Source: Helicobacter sp. (GTDB taxonomy: Bacteria; Campylobacterota; Campylobacteria; Campylobacterales; Helicobacteraceae). From it: 6,120 bases of DNA. A program made the position numbers and the translations under genes. The notes beneath the pieces were generated by a model, which saw nothing but the letters and a program-made list of their open reading frames with translations, ran no database searches and had not been told where the DNA came from. Each line of letters opens with the position of its first letter. Position 1 is the stretch's first letter. This document shows positions 5,763 to 6,120 of the stretch, in pieces. The DNA lies in contig JARHZY010000162.1 of the NCBI GenBank assembly GCA_029264655.1, positions 1 through 6,120 on the forward strand, in the 5' to 3' direction.

Positions 5763-6120
5763 TTAGCTTTGAAATCCAACATCAATTGTCCCAAGCACTT
5801 CAAATGAAGCGTTTGGATCAATTTCAGCATGGCTTAATACTACAACAGAATCAAGTTTAAACTGCTCTAATTTAATACTTAAAGGCATACGCAATTGTGG
5901 ATCTACAACTAAAATTACAGGTGTAATATTTCTTTGTAAAATTTTTACACTCTCTTGCTCCACAGCATCGATAAGCTTTTGCATTTCACTTGCATTAAGC
6001 AATAAGAATTTTGCACCATGTTGATCTTTAAGTTTATTTAAGAGAAAATGTTCAGATTCTTGTGATAATGTAACAAGTTTAATATTGCCATCTTCAGATT
6101 TAAAGACATTTGTAATAACA
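5763..6120 (-). CDS. flhA: FlhA flagellar export-gate protein, C-terminal part (cut by window edge)
   Basis: The last 118 codons of flhA, open to the window edge (first full codon at 6119). FlhA is the large inner-membrane export-gate component of the flagellar type III secretion system; its cytosolic C-terminal domain docks chaperone-substrate complexes and FlhB. The visible part is the end of that cytosolic domain. Recognisable features are the stretch LNKLKDQHGAKFLLLNASEM, then PVILVVDPQLRMPLSIKLEQF, then VVVLSHAEIDPNASFEVLGTI close to the C-terminus, the family's typical ending. The paralogous virulence export-gate proteins (SctV family) share this fold, but in a Helicobacter-like genome flagellar FlhA is far more likely. 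A TTG at 6002 inside this stretch is Leu within the larger frame, not a start. The SDR gene follows 42 bases downstream. Confidence 0.9.
   Translation of the reverse strand, partial: VITNVFKSEDGNIKLVTLSQESEHFLLNKLKDQHGAKFLLLNASEMQKLIDAVEQESVKILQRNITPVILVVDPQLRMPLSIKLEQFKLDSVVVLSHAEIDPNASFEVLGTIDVGFQS

Overview
This AT-rich window looks like Campylobacterota, most likely a Helicobacter of the enterohepatic kind. The evidence is the strongly A/T-biased codon use, an AddB protein of the Helicobacter/Campylobacter type, a FlhA C-terminus of the same lineage, extended -10 promoters without a clear -35 box, and a BspA-type repeat lipoprotein. The genus call is inference from protein character; no rRNA or species marker is present.

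Layout from left to right. Positions 1-74 are the short non-coding tail downstream of a minus-strand gene. Positions 75-1745 (minus) encode a lipoprotein with a signal peptide and lipobox, a very Lys/Gln-rich spacer, and thirteen 25-residue BspA/DUF285 repeats. A 106-base divergent promoter region (1746-1851) separates it from addB (1852-4509, plus), the nuclease subunit of the AddAB double-strand-break repair enzyme. Both start codons lie downstream of the first possible in-frame Met, because each first Met overlaps or abuts the predicted promoter. A 386-base convergent spacer (4510-4895) follows. It has small hairpins, inverted repeats and one doubtful 49-codon minus-strand ORF, but no convincing terminator. 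Positions 4896-5720 (minus) encode a short-chain dehydrogenase/reductase. It lies 42 bases downstream of the 3' end of flhA (5763 to the window edge, minus), the flagellar export-gate protein, so the two are probably cotranscribed.

The genes do not form one obvious pathway: they cover a surface lipoprotein, recombinational DNA repair, an oxidoreductase of unknown substrate, and flagellar secretion. I see no mobile element, CRISPR array, tRNA or rRNA, and no strong case for a new multi-gene system. The parts most worth a second look are the 75-bp coding repeat array with near-identical stretches, the mirrored divergent promoters with a dyad between them, and the possibly decayed coding remnant in the convergent spacer.
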